Assembly: GCA_016716885.1 (NCBI GenBank)
Contig: JADJUV010000055.1
Coordinates: 1-64,000, forward strand
Source: Candidatus Trichofilum aggregatum
GTDB lineage: Bacteria; Chloroflexota; Anaerolineae; Promineifilales; Promineifilaceae
Direction of reading: 5' to 3'
DNA length: 64,000 bases
How positions within the stretch are numbered: position 1 is the first letter of the stretch; each line of letters begins with the position of its first letter. The notes beneath the pieces were generated by a model that did no database searches, had not been told where the DNA came from, and saw only the letters and a program-made list of their open reading frames with translations. Shown piece after piece: positions 31,818 through 41,892 of this stretch. The translations under genes and the position numbers were made by a program.

Positions 31818-32408
31818 TTACTCTTGTAAATCTTCGGGCACACCATTAGGAAATTCTTCGGCGATTGCCGCTTCAATGCGTTCAATGCGGTTATCCGGGT
31901 TGGGGTGGGTGCTGAAAAATTCCGGGGGACCCCCTTCGCTGGCCTCGGCCAAAACCTGCATCACGGCAATCAGGGCACGCGGGTCATAACCGGCCTGCGA
32001 GAGAAAACGCACCCCCAACCGGTCAGATTGCAGTTCGTCATCACGGCCAAATTTCATATTAACCAACTGCCCTACCAACATCGCCATTTGGGCCGAATAT
32101 TGACTGTTGGGGTTTTCCGGATCATACGCCGCTACCACAAACGCGCCGGTCAGCCCCTGGGTTAGTTGGGTCTGGGCCATCTGCTGGGCGGAGTGGCGAG
32201 CCACCACGTGGCCTATCTCATGGCCCATTACACCGGCTAATTGCCCTTCCGTTTCCATGCGGTCGTACAAGGCCGCCGTAATAAACAGCGGCCCCCCTGG
32301 CAAGGCAAAGGCATTAATGGTCTGGTCGTCGGCCAACAAATGGCACTCAAACTCCCACTCTGTGTCACGCGCATCACTATTTTCAATCAGGGGCAGGTCT
32401 AAGATTCT
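31818..32408 (-). pseudogene. M48-family metalloprotease, 5' end lost at a hairpin repeat
   Basis: The open frame gives the C-terminal two thirds of an Oma1/BepA-type M48 peptidase: ADDQTINAFALPGGPLFIT, the zinc motif GHEIGHVVARH, the third-ligand region DELQSDRLGVRFL, and THPNPDNRIERI. The frame is open upstream to 32408 (WEFECHLLADD), but the signal peptide and first ~80-100 residues of the family are missing. The hairpin repeat at 32409-32466 begins exactly there and the next gene follows directly, so the 5' end was probably lost with the insertion of that repeat. No start codon with a ribosome site is visible in the remnant. Confidence 0.75.
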
Positions 32409-32466
32409 GTTCGTAGTGACCGCTTTAGCGGGCTGGCGTTAGCCCGCTAAAGCGGTCACTACGAAC
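32409..32466. repeat. 58-base perfect hairpin repeat, gctttagcgggct family
   Basis: Same 26-base arms as 17752-17809 with the loop ggcgtt. It forms the breakpoint of the truncated M48 gene. Confidence 0.85.
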
Positions 32467-32491
32467 TAACCCCCAAATGATCACATCTATA

Positions 32492-33019
32492 CTAACTGTG
32501 GGATGAAGGGTTATGGGATTGAACATGGGTGGATGAGGCTGGTGAATCAGAATCTACCGGCACAAACCGCTCAACTTCCATGGCTTCATACGCACCACCC
32601 GCCACAGCCCCAAAAATAACATGCGCCAGGACAACTATCCAGCTACGCATGACCAGAAACCAGGGGAAAAGCAAGGTGAAGGTGTAGAAGTTGATGGCGA
32701 AGAGGACTAATCCAAACAGCGCACCACCTAATAAACCAACCCAAAAACCCCAGCGGTGAATGATAAAGGCCAGGATCAGGGCATAGATGACTGAGAGAAC
32801 AAAATGAATGAGCAGCCCTGTTATGATTATTAGAGGGGAGAGGTTGCTGGTCGCGGCTAATACTTCTGATCCTAGGACTAACCCTGCAATCCAATGAAAG
32901 ATAATCCAGGGATAACCGTCCGCGGCCGCGGGGATAACAACAATCAGCAGTGCCGCCACCCCAGCAATCAGGCCAGCCTTAACAGCGGCTTCCCAGTCCA
33001 TGACTTGACGCATTCTCAT
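32492..33019 (-). CDS. multi-pass membrane protein, unknown function
   Basis: 175 residues with four hydrophobic helices (AGLIAGVAALLIVVIPAA; LIIITGLLIHFVLSVIYALI; FWVGLLGGALFGLVLFAI; SWIVVLAHVIFGAVAGGAY) and a hydrophilic C-terminal tail. The conserved-looking HWIAGLVLGSE and AVAGGAYEA resemble small YagU/DUF1440-like membrane proteins, but I cannot assign it. A strong GGAGG lies seven bases before the ATG at 33019. Confidence 0.75.
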   Translation of the reverse strand: MRMRQVMDWEAAVKAGLIAGVAALLIVVIPAAADGYPWIIFHWIAGLVLGSEVLAATSNLSPLIIITGLLIHFVLSVIYALILAFIIHRWGFWVGLLGGALFGLVLFAINFYTFTLLFPWFLVMRSWIVVLAHVIFGAVAGGAYEAMEVERFVPVDSDSPASSTHVQSHNPSSHS

Positions 33020-33234
33020 GATGAACCTCCAATTTAGGGAACTAAGTGATCCGTAGGTGGCTTCTGCAAGGGAACCGCAGAGAAATATCTATTAGCCACC
33101 ATACAGAAGGATCGCTCCTCCATTGTGCTAGAGAAAAAGGTATCTCTGTATGGGGTAACTCCCTACCCTCAGGGGGAAACAACCTGTAATTTTAGAGAGG
33201 GTTAGGGGCGGGGAACTTTTCCAGGCGCGGTTTA

Positions 33235-33266
33235 GACCTGACAGGTTCCTGAAAACCTGTCAGGTT
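33235..33266. repeat. hairpin repeat, gacctgacaggt family
   Basis: Arms gacctgacaggttc and complement, immediately downstream of the propeller gene's stop codon; may double as a terminator. Confidence 0.65.
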
Positions 33267-33294
33267 TTGACGGAGATTAAGCTTTTACAGACCC

Positions 33295-36200
33295 TTAACG
33301 GGTGATAACCGGCACATAGGTCATCTGAGCCAGGTAAATCTGTATAGTGGCCTGATTGTTAATCGTTTCTAGCTCGCCGCTTGTGGTATTGATGTTGAGT
33401 GAACTGGAAAGTACGGTAAAGGGGGTCGCGGCCGCGTTGATGCGCACGGTAACATAAATCGTTACTGGTCCCGTGTTACTGTCCAGGTTGTTCAAGTTCC
33501 AGGTGAGGGCTGACCCGTTTATTTGGCTGGGGGGAACAGTCGCCGAGATAAAGGTCAGGCCAGGGGTTAGGGTGTGATTGAGCGTAACAGCGGTTGCGGC
33601 CGCGGCTCCCCTGTTGCCATAAGTGATAGCATAGGTCACCTCTTCTCCCGGAAGAGCCGTCTGGTACTCACCCTCAACCCATACATCCGGGTGCGTTGAC
33701 CCCAGCGTTACTTCGTCCAGATACACACTACTCATGGGTTTGTTGGCGACCTGCTCCAGACCAAAGGTGAGCGTTATGGTCTGACCGGCATAAGCCGTCA
33801 TATCAAATGAAGCCCTTTGCCAACCCGATGTATCCGTTTGGGCATTGAGGAGAATATTGCCACTACTTCCCTCATCCACGCTCACGGTAAAGGTTGAGCC
33901 ACCAGTACCCGTGGTTCCATCAAGCCAATACCAGAAAGAAAGCGTAGGCACAGAGTGGGTAATCGGGATAGTCACCGTTTGTTGAAGTGTGCCATTACCG
34001 GCTTGGGCCGCCAGGGAAAGGCTACTGTAGTAAACCTCTGTCTGATCAAACCACATCAGGTGAGGGGTATCAGACGGATCTGCCGTCAGGCTTAAGTCAG
34101 GCTCCGAGAAGATACCAAATAGCGAAACTATTTGTGTGATTGGTGCCCAATTGCCCTGGTAGGGCCGTTGACTAAAGTAGAGCACAGCTTGATCGCTAAA
34201 ATTAGCGGCATATAAAGCCAGATACAACGTTCCGTTTGCACTTCGTGTTAACCAAAAATCAGCCGGATACAAGTTGACAAACGTATGGACGCGTTGAGGT
34301 TCCGACCACACACCAGCGATACGTTCTTTATAGTACACGTCGTAAAATACAGCCCACACCACAGAGGCATTTCCTTCCTCATCCACCACCATCGCCCCTT
34401 CATCGGCGACCGTACTTACTATCTCCCGTTGAAACAAACTGGCTCCCTTTATTTTTTGGTAGTAGAGCGTGGTCTGGCCTCCCAAATATTCTCCCCACAA
34501 CAAATGCACCCCACCATTCTCATCTACTAATATATCTGATGCCACGCTTATGGAGCCGGTTGTACTCACCATCACCGGGGGTAGTCCAACTTCCGTTGGT
34601 ATCACGCCGGGCATAATACAAAGCATTGTTGTTAGAAACGAGCCAAAAAGCATGCACATAACCCAAGGTATCTGTTACCAGAGATGTAAAGATCGTATGG
34701 CTGACATTTTGAACGACCGTTTCGCTACTGGCCCAGGTACCGTTTGTATTCTGTCGGACATAAGAAATGGTGGCATCTTCGCTTCGTTCGTAAAGCGCAT
34801 GACCTCTGCCAGAGGCATCAATAAATGTGCCCATATTACTGACATTGTGGTTGCCAGAAATTTTGACGGGTGTTGCCCAGCTACCATTGCTATTTCGCCG
34901 AACGTAATAGAGGGAACTTGTGACAGTCGCATCCGAGCTGAGCCAAAAGGCATGAATTTGCCCATCGTCCATAACGGTCATTTCAAAATCATAAGCAGAT
35001 TGGTTCGCTGGTGAGAGCGCTAAAGGGGCAGACCAGGTGCCGTAATTCGTCCGCTGGCTGTAATAGACACGAAACGCATTGTTGTACGTGACCCAGGTAG
35101 CATGAATAACCCCATTGGCATCCGTTCTCAGTAGCGGTTGATGACTGCTATTCGAGAAGGGGGTTGGCGCAGTGAATGGTGCGGGTTCGCCAAATAAGGC
35201 TGCGTTCGCCCCAGTGTGATAACTATTTTGGGTTTGGGTGATAGGCAAGGTGCCGCTGGTTTGCCAGCCGTTAAAACCGCCGGATTCAAAATGCCCATTT
35301 TGGGTAACGTTGTCAATTGGGGGCATGGTCATATTCAGAAGTGCATCGGAGTTTCCGTTGAACTGCGTAGCGGGCAGGTCCCCGTAGCCCCCTTTGCTCC
35401 AGTCTACAGTGTACGCTCCAGCCACGGGGGCGACATACGCACCATATCGGCCCTGGGTATTAACGGGTAGAGTGGCAAACGCGCCCGGTGTCGTTGTTGT
35501 GGACAGACCCATGATAGGCACGCCAGCAGTATTGGTGGCATTACCGCCAATCGTCCACGTGTAGAGGGTTGTGACCGTATGGCCGCTGTTATTGGGCCAG
35601 GTGCTGACATTTTGGGCTTTATCGCGGCCGCGAACCTGGAAATAATACGTGGTTCCAGCCGTCCCATTAAACGGGGCCGTTGTCGCCGTTGTGTTTGTCA
35701 CCAAATTGGTCCAGCTTCCCCCTGTTCCGGCCCGGTACTGCACATCATAATTGGCAATACCTGATCCTCCGGGATCCGTTCCCTGCCATTGCAATACAAA
35801 CCCCTCACGGCGCGAATAGGCAGGCAGCGCTACCATGAACACGTGAGGGGGTGACGCCTCTACCGTGGTCAGGGCATCATGGGTTGAGGGCCATGGCTCC
35901 AGGTTATGCCCATTGTCACGGGCGCGGCTACGGAAGTAATAGGTATGCCCACCGATGCCGGTATACGCGGCCGCGGTTTGGGTGGTGGCTGTTTTCCAGG
36001 TCGTCCAGGAACCATTGGCTCCGTCCCGTATCTGCACATCATAATTCATGATGCCCGCCCCACCCTCATCACTGCCGCTCCAGTTCACCGTAAACACCGC
36101 CGGAGAAACAGAAGGTAACCCAGTCACCTTAGACGTAGGCTGTTGAATATCGAGCGTTTGCCAATCAGGATACCAATCCCGGTAAGGAAACGTATTTGGC

Positions 36201-37228
36201 CCGATAGTGATAAAACCACTGACCGCCCCTACCGCTTGTAATCGGGTGTCGGTCCAATACCAGCTACCTTGATAGAGAATGTAGCGGATTTCGGCAAAAG
36301 CAATGTATTGCCCATCGGGTGACCAACTGCGGACCAGCGAATCATATCCATAACCCGGATTTTGTTTGAGCACCGGCGATGTACCATCGGCGTTCATAAG
36401 CCAGACCTCAAACCAGCCATTGTTGTCACCATCACCGCTATACCCAATTTGGGTACTGGAAGGCGACCAACTGGGTTCCAGGCTATAAGGTTGATTGGAA
36501 CGTTGTATCTGGTTACTCCCATCTGGATTCATCGTATAAACGCGATACCCGCCAGTGCGTCGGGAAGTAAAAGCTATCGTAGCCCCATTGGGTGACCAGG
36601 CAGGCATACCATCATAATCACTGCTATTTGTCAGGCGGGTTTGGCCTGAACCATCAGCATTCATCACATAAATTTCCGGTTGTCCATCACGATAAGCCTG
36701 AAAAACAATTTTGCTTCCGTCTGGCGACCAAAATGGGTTGACATCATCCGTATTGTTGTTAGTCAACCGTATCTTGTTTGTACCATCGCTATTCATAACG
36801 AATATCTCGTAGGCTCCGTTCTGTTTAGAAGCATATGCCAGGCGCGTTCCGCCCCGATTCAAACGGGGGTGTATGTCATCATTACTCGATGTTGTCAGGC
36901 GAGTTTCAAAAGTGCCATCGGCATCAGACAGGTAAATATCCCAGTTGTTTGTACGGTAACTTTGGTAAACCAGTCTGCTCCAGGGCAGGTAACTGGGGCT
37001 AGAGGGAGCCGCGGGGGCGGCAGGTGGGGAGGATTCACGATAGGCCCGAGGGTCCATTTCGTAGTGGTCTAATGTTAAATGGGGCAGGTTCTCAGCGAGT
37101 GTCGGAGAATCTGCTTGTTGCCGTGGCGCAGAGTAGGCAGACGCTATACTGGTCAGAAAAAAAACGATAAGAGCCGCAAATAGGAGCCATTTTCTGGCTG
37201 GACGTGGAGCTAGTATAGAGGGAGACAT
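33295..37228 (-). CDS. large secreted surface protein: TolB propeller, FN3 domains, DUF11; one frameshift
   Basis: About 1310 residues after correcting one frameshift. A signal peptide (LLFAALIVFFLTSIASAYSA) is followed by at least six TolB/WD40-like units with the W-SPDG-Y-MNADGS pattern, two fibronectin type III-like domains (about residues 380-560), a carboxypeptidase-like repeat (GVPIMGLSTTT), sialidase-like propeller repeats with YYVRRNSNGSWATP, a jelly-roll region (TFGLEQVANKPMSSVYLDEV) and a C-terminal DUF11 repeat. It ends MTYVPVITR. The frame changes at the G5 run 34577-34581; dropping one base joins SWTTP to VMVSTTG. Likely exported and cell-bound, probably for adhesion or glycan binding. 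AAGGAA precedes the ATG. Confidence 0.82.
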
Positions 37229-37622
37229 GGGAATGATTGTTCCTTTTGTTTAGCATAGGTGAGTCCACTGAAAGAAGCCACGAATTTTCTTTGGTGGCTT
37301 GGCCCTTTGCGCCGCTGTGTGCGTTTTTTCAGTAGACTCATAGAGGGGATTTTTCCCCTGGCCTGAGGATAAAGTAGGGGTTTAGGGTTCAGAGCTAGAG
37401 CGAGAGGGTTTTCCAGAGTAATTACCTCTAGCTCTCTCCTCTGGCTCCAAACTCCAGCGACCAAAGACAGGCAAATGAATGGGCTGGTACCCAGGCCGCG
37501 AACTATAGTTGTTCAGATAATCATTGGTTGGTTGTGTGACCGCTTGAGCGGGCTGGTGTTAGCCCGCTCAAGCGGTCACTACAAACAAAATCTTTTTCTT
37601 GAAAGCTATATCAACCGCCACC
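37229..37622. other. gene-free region with a hairpin repeat
   Basis: A copy of the gcgttttttcagtagactcat repeat (also at 4931-4952) is at 37319-37340. A gagcgagagg-type repeat is at 37395-37450, and a gcttgagcgggct hairpin at 37531-37586. No gene. Confidence 0.65.
37531..37586. repeat. hairpin repeat, gctttagcgggct family, compensated variant
   Basis: Both arms carry a change of gctttagcggg to gcttgagcggg with the matching change in the other arm. A compensating pair means the stem, not the sequence, is preserved. Confidence 0.8.
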
Positions 37623-38506
37623 CTATGGCAAACTAGCCGCTTCAATCACCATTTGCTCAGAGCGCGGGTAAGCCCAGGTGAGAAAATCAATCAGTGGCTG
37701 GGCTTCTACCCCCTCGCCACCGGAACCGCCGCAAATATTACGCACTTCGGCGGTCAAATTAACGACCTCTCTCAACATGGAACGCCATTCGTAATAAAGT
37801 GCCCACGCTTGGCCGGGCACATCGGTATAGCCGGGCGACTGAATAATCCAGAGACGCGACCAGCCCAAAAATGTGCCACAATCACCGGGTTTGCCCGTCT
37901 GCTGAAAAATAGACATTTCACTGTTGAAGCTGCGTAACGAATCACGGAACTGGCTCAAATATTGACGATATTCTTGTGCGTTCCAGACCCGGATGGGCGT
38001 TTCGGGAAAGGTGGGGCCGTTGGCGGAACCGTGGGCGTAGGTGGCGGTAAGGTAGGCCGAGGCGTGGCTACGGTTGTTGCCGTCGGTTGCGGGGTCGCCG
38101 TCGCTGTCGGTTCTGGGGTATCGGTGGGTTGTGGGGTGGCTGTGGCAGTGGCGGTTGGCTCTGGCGTGTCTGTGGGCACAGGGGTCGCCGTAGCCGTGGC
38201 GGTAGGCTGGAGCGTAGCGGTCGGCGGGATGGCCGTAGCCGTTGGGGAAGGGGCAGGAGTGTTTGTTACCTCAGCCACCGCTTCGGTAGGTGATTCAGCA
38301 GCGGGCTGATTATCACTACAACTCACCGAAATCAACAGGACAAGAAACAGTAAAACAAATCGGCTTGACCGTCGGGTCCGCAATTCTGTGGTTGAACGGA
38401 CAGGGGGCGCGGCCGCGAAAAAATTGACCGACCCTGTTATCAATCCCTGAAAAGCAATCATCAAGACATCAAGGAAGGACCGTGGAGAACGAAGCAGGCG
38501 CAACAT
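37623..38506 (-). CDS. Pro/Thr-rich membrane-anchored or lipoprotein, one frameshift
   Basis: About 294 residues after correcting one frameshift at the G4 run 38013-38016; one added base joins PPTAPTFPETP to IRVWNAQEYRQYL. A hydrophobic stretch with FVLLFLVLLISVSCSD suggests a lipobox (Cys near residue 63), though it lies unusually far from the ATG at 38506; a later start is possible. Then about 100 residues of PTATATATP-type repeats, a flexible spacer, and a C-terminal domain (IRVWNAQEYRQYL to EAASLP) with one Cys pair. Function unknown. AAGGAG precedes the ATG at 38506. Confidence 0.7.
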
Positions 38507-39065
38507 ACGACAACTCCTTATGAGGTTGTGATTGATCCGTCTTGGGCCGCAGGGGCAAGGTGAAAAAGGGGTGTCTGGGCGAGAGAGATCACTCAGGAAT
38601 AAAATTAGTAGACTGCAAAATTATACTGTTTCTACCTCTCATTCATAGTGATAAAGATCATCCTTATGAATTGACACACGCATGTTTACTTGCGGGTTCT
38701 ACGGCAAAGCTAACCAATAATCAGTCGAACGACTGTCTTGTTAAGTTAACGATAGAGGAGTGAGCACACCCACGTGCAAACTGTCTGGGATTTCAACTTT
38801 CTTCTTAATAGAGCACTCGTACAGCTTTACATAAGTCCTTAGCAAGTTTAGTCGGAAGACCCATCCCCCTGCCCGGCGGGAAGGGGGAAATACCAGACGT
38901 GTTGGTTTTCGAGCGCGGCCGCGCTCGAAAACCGCACTTTAGAAAGGGGCGGGGTTAGGGATGGGAAAAAATAGCTAACACTGGGGAACAGGGCTAAGAA
39001 AACGGGCTTCAAAAAAGCCCTGACAGGTGTGGGATGGCCTGAGCCTACTGCCACTTTGCCCCTAT
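38507..39065. other. gene-free region
   Basis: It contains the gtcggaagacccatcc repeat (about 38853) and the gcggttttcg hairpin at 38900-38935, whose loop centre is itself GCGGCCGC. No gene. Confidence 0.6.
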
Positions 39066-39094
39066 TTGACAACTCAAAAAACCGTAGGTATACT
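39066..39094 (+). promoter_or_regulatory. sigma70-type promoter of the GntR-family gene
   Basis: TTGACA at 39066-39071 and TATACT at 39089-39094 with a 17-base spacer, a close fit to the consensus. Transcription would begin around 39101, giving a leader of about 66 bases. Confidence 0.75.
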
Positions 39095-39100
39095 GCGGAT

Positions 39101-39120
39101 ACTGTCTGTATACAGGCAGT
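39101..39120. promoter_or_regulatory. likely operator of the GntR/FCD regulator
   Basis: A 20-base palindrome with one mismatch, actgtctgta/tacaggcagt, centred on TGTATACA. FCD-type GntR proteins typically bind such TNGTATACNA sites. Its position at the start site fits self-repression. A further half-like GTCTGTATG follows at 39126-39134. Confidence 0.65.
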
Positions 39121-39166
39121 ATGTTGTCTGTATGTGTGCCCGTTCAGTAGCTCCCACGCATAAATT

Positions 39167-39874
39167 ATGGATACGCTTGAGCAATACCTCTCCAGTCGAA
39201 CTGAAGATGCTCTGAAAAATCCCAATCGCCTTCTGCGCGAAGTCGCGTATGAACGGCTCAAAGATGCTATCCAGCACGCCGATCTACAACCGGGCTTACC
39301 CCTCTCCGAAACACAACTCTCCAAATATTTAGGCATCAGTCGTACACCGGTGCGTGAAGCCTTACAGCAACTAGCCCAAGAAGGGTTGGTACAAATCATT
39401 CCCGGGCGAGCGGTGACGATTGCCTCGCGATCTATTTCCGAAGTGCTAAATGCCGTCCATATACGGTCACTTTTGGAACCGGAATTGGCCCGCTTAGCCG
39501 CTGAATCGGCGACAGCCGGACAGGTAGAACTGCTCCAACAAACGGTGGAAGAAATGACCGCGGCCGCGCAAAGTAACGATCAGGCCACCTGGTCCCGCGT
39601 CAATACCCGCTACCACGAACTGATGAGTGAAGCCTGCCCCAATCAACTATTAGGCGAACTCGTTTTACAGATGTGCAACCGTGTCCACCACCTGGCCGAT
39701 ATTGATTCACAAACCAACCCGACACGCATCACCGCCTGCACCCAAGAACACCAACGCATCGTCGCCGCCATTGCCACCAAAGACCCGCAGGCCGCGGAAC
39801 AAGCCATGCAAGACCACATCCACGAGCTGCGTGAAAGCCTTTTCAACCGTTTAAGCCGTCTTGGCTATAGCTAA
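39167..39874 (+). CDS. GntR family transcriptional regulator (FCD/FadR subfamily)
   Basis: 235 residues. The winged HTH at about residues 20-85 has LREVAYERLKDAI, LSETQLSKYLGISRTPVREALQQL and LVQIIPGRAVTI. The helical FCD domain follows (IRSLLEPELARLAAE) with the metal/ligand-binding His residues in TRYHELMSEAC, EHQRIVAAI and DHIHELRE. FCD regulators usually bind an organic acid or sugar acid and control neighbouring catabolic genes. It heads the ABC/catabolic operon in the same direction, with its own promoter and operator. No good ribosome site precedes the ATG. Confidence 0.9.
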   Translation: MDTLEQYLSSRTEDALKNPNRLLREVAYERLKDAIQHADLQPGLPLSETQLSKYLGISRTPVREALQQLAQEGLVQIIPGRAVTIASRSISEVLNAVHIRSLLEPELARLAAESATAGQVELLQQTVEEMTAAAQSNDQATWSRVNTRYHELMSEACPNQLLGELVLQMCNRVHHLADIDSQTNPTRITACTQEHQRIVAAIATKDPQAAEQAMQDHIHELRESLFNRLSRLGYS

Positions 39875-40235
39875 CCCATCGGTTCGCTAAGTAATCGTCC
39901 CAAAAAATGTCCCCCCCACCCACAACGTTTCCAAAATCTGTCAGGTCTAAACCAGGAAGTTATTGTTAGATGCACACTAAGTGCAGGACGTTTAATGCTC
40001 TGGTTTGGTACGTTGTAGCGCTAAAGGAGGTGATAGATACAAACATCCCAAGCTTGCGACACAAACGGTCGCCCAGAAAACAGACTGACATTCGTTTCAA
40101 CCCCTTAAAAATACGATTTACCCAGACACGACCATTGAGCCAGCCTGTTGATTACATCGGGCGTGATGGTGGTAACAGCCTGTTTTTAGAGGGTCTATCA
40201 GCTTGAATAGCACATACTCTATGGAGGAGACGACG
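39875..40235. other. gap before the ABC operon
   Basis: No gene. A partial gacaggtc-type repeat lies near 39940. I looked for a second copy of the GntR-type operator and did not find a clear one. GGAGG sits just before the binding-protein start. Confidence 0.5.
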
Positions 40236-41681
40236 ATGTCCAAAAAAATTGGTTTAACTTTATTTCTACTTTTGGCAATCTTGCTAGTAGCCTGTGGGGG
40301 GACCAACAATGAAACCCCGGCCAATGATGCAGGTGACAACACCAATGCAAACACAGAGGCTACTAATAATACGGCGACCAATGATAGCAACGCGGCCGCG
40401 GACGATACCGATACCAGCACCGACACCTCAGGCGTAACCGAACTCAACATCCTCTGGGCACAATGGGATCCAGCCGACTACCTGCAAGAAATCGGCAACA
40501 TGTACGAAGCCGAAACCGGCATCAAAGTCAACGTCATTCAAGAACCCTGGGGTTCCTTCGGTAATCTCTTCTTCGCCGAAATGGCCGCCCAAGGCACATC
40601 CTACGACATGGTCGTCGGCGACAGCCAATGGCTAGGGCAAGGCGCTACCCAAGGGCACTACCTTGACATGACCGACTTCCTGGTCAGTGAAGGCATTGCC
40701 GAAACCGTCACCCCTGCCACCCTCGCTTCTTACGGCGAATATCCCCCTGGATCAGGAACCTACTACGCCTATCCCACCGAAGGTGATGCCGACGGTTGGG
40801 CTTATCGTAAAGACCTGTTTGAAAACCCGGAAGAAATGGCCGCCTTTGAAGCCGAATATGGCTACCCCCTGGCCCCGCCCGAAACCTACGATCAACTGCG
40901 CGACATCGCCATGTTCTTCACCCGTCCCGATGAAGGTCTCTATGGTTTAGCCATCTACACCCAGGCCGACTACGACGCTCTGACGATGGGTGTGGAAAAT
41001 GTTTTCTTTAGTTTTGGGGCCGAATGGCAAGACGAAAACAACAATGTCATGGGCGTTGTCAACTCCCCCGAAGCAGTCGCCGGTGTAGAATTCTATCGTT
41101 CGCTATACGAATGCTGCCAGGCCCCTGGTCTGAGCAACGCCTTCTTCGCCGAAGTCAATGATGCCTTCATTGGTGGCAAAGTCGCTATGGGTATGAACTA
41201 CTTCGCCTTCTTCCCAGCGCTGGTCAACCCTGAAGTAAACCCCCACGCGGCTGATACCGGTTTCTTCGTCAACCCCGCTGGACCTGGTGGGGCACAACAC
41301 GCGGCGTTAGGTGGACAAGGCACAAGTATCATTTCCTACATTTCCCCAGAACGCCAGGAAGCGTCCAAAGCGTTCCTGCGCTGGTTCGCTCAGGAAAGTA
41401 TTCAGGAAGAATGGGCACGTTTGGGTGGTTACACCTGCAACATCAATGTCCTTCAGTCTGAAGAGTTCCTCAATGCCACACCCTACAATGCCGCTTTTGC
41501 CGAAACCATGACCTTTGTCAAGGATTTCTGGAATATACCCGTATTTGGGGACCTGTTGTTGGTGGCCCAAACGGAGTTAGGCAAATACATTGTCAGTGGT
41601 GAGGGTACAGCCCAAGAAGCCATGGACAACATTGCCACACAGCACGATACCATCTTGAGAGACGCTGGCGTCATTGAATAG
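40236..41681 (+). CDS. carbohydrate ABC transporter substrate-binding lipoprotein
   Basis: 481 residues from the ATG at 40236, with GGAGG upstream. Signal KKIGLTLFLLLAILLVACGG with the lipid-modified Cys at about residue 20, an Asn/Thr/Asp-rich linker, then a type 1 extracellular solute-binding fold: ELNILWAQWDPADYLQEIGN, YDMVVGDSQWLGQGATQG, YAYPTEGDADGWAYRKDLF, and FFVNPAGPGGAQHAALGGQG. The Trp and Tyr-rich cleft suggests a sugar or polyol ligand. It begins the importer encoded by the next four genes. Confidence 0.92.
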   Translation: MSKKIGLTLFLLLAILLVACGGTNNETPANDAGDNTNANTEATNNTATNDSNAAADDTDTSTDTSGVTELNILWAQWDPADYLQEIGNMYEAETGIKVNVIQEPWGSFGNLFFAEMAAQGTSYDMVVGDSQWLGQGATQGHYLDMTDFLVSEGIAETVTPATLASYGEYPPGSGTYYAYPTEGDADGWAYRKDLFENPEEMAAFEAEYGYPLAPPETYDQLRDIAMFFTRPDEGLYGLAIYTQADYDALTMGVENVFFSFGAEWQDENNNVMGVVNSPEAVAGVEFYRSLYECCQAPGLSNAFFAEVNDAFIGGKVAMGMNYFAFFPALVNPEVNPHAADTGFFVNPAGPGGAQHAALGGQGTSIISYISPERQEASKAFLRWFAQESIQEEWARLGGYTCNINVLQSEEFLNATPYNAAFAETMTFVKDFWNIPVFGDLLLVAQTELGKYIVSGEGTAQEAMDNIATQHDTILRDAGVIE

Positions 41682-41704
41682 CGTTTAGCCTGTCTGATAA
41701 TAGA

Positions 41705-41845
41705 GCCTGGGGGTTCTTTTGCTATAGACGTCAAGAAAAACATTTTGGCTTTGGAGTGGTTGCTTTAGCCTGTCGCGTGTTTACCATCTAAAGCCTCGAT
41801 TCCGGACACAAAATCATTATCTAAAAGTCTATAGAACCCCCAGGC
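41705..41845. promoter_or_regulatory. long inverted repeat between binding protein and permease genes
   Basis: Arms gcctgggggttc (41705-41716) and gaacccccaggc (41834-41845), with the matching inner pair ctatagac/gtctatag. The downstream arm is followed by cctttt, and a gctttagcc-type hairpin lies inside. In ABC operons such structures commonly lower expression of the permeases relative to the binding protein. Confidence 0.6.
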
Positions 41846-41892
41846 CTTTTGCCTCACACGATTTTGCCTGTCGTGCCCAAGAGAGAAAGCTA

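Noticed and set aside
38542..38763. 73-residue ORF upstream of the GntR gene
   Set aside because: No ribosome site and no recognisable pattern; random composition.
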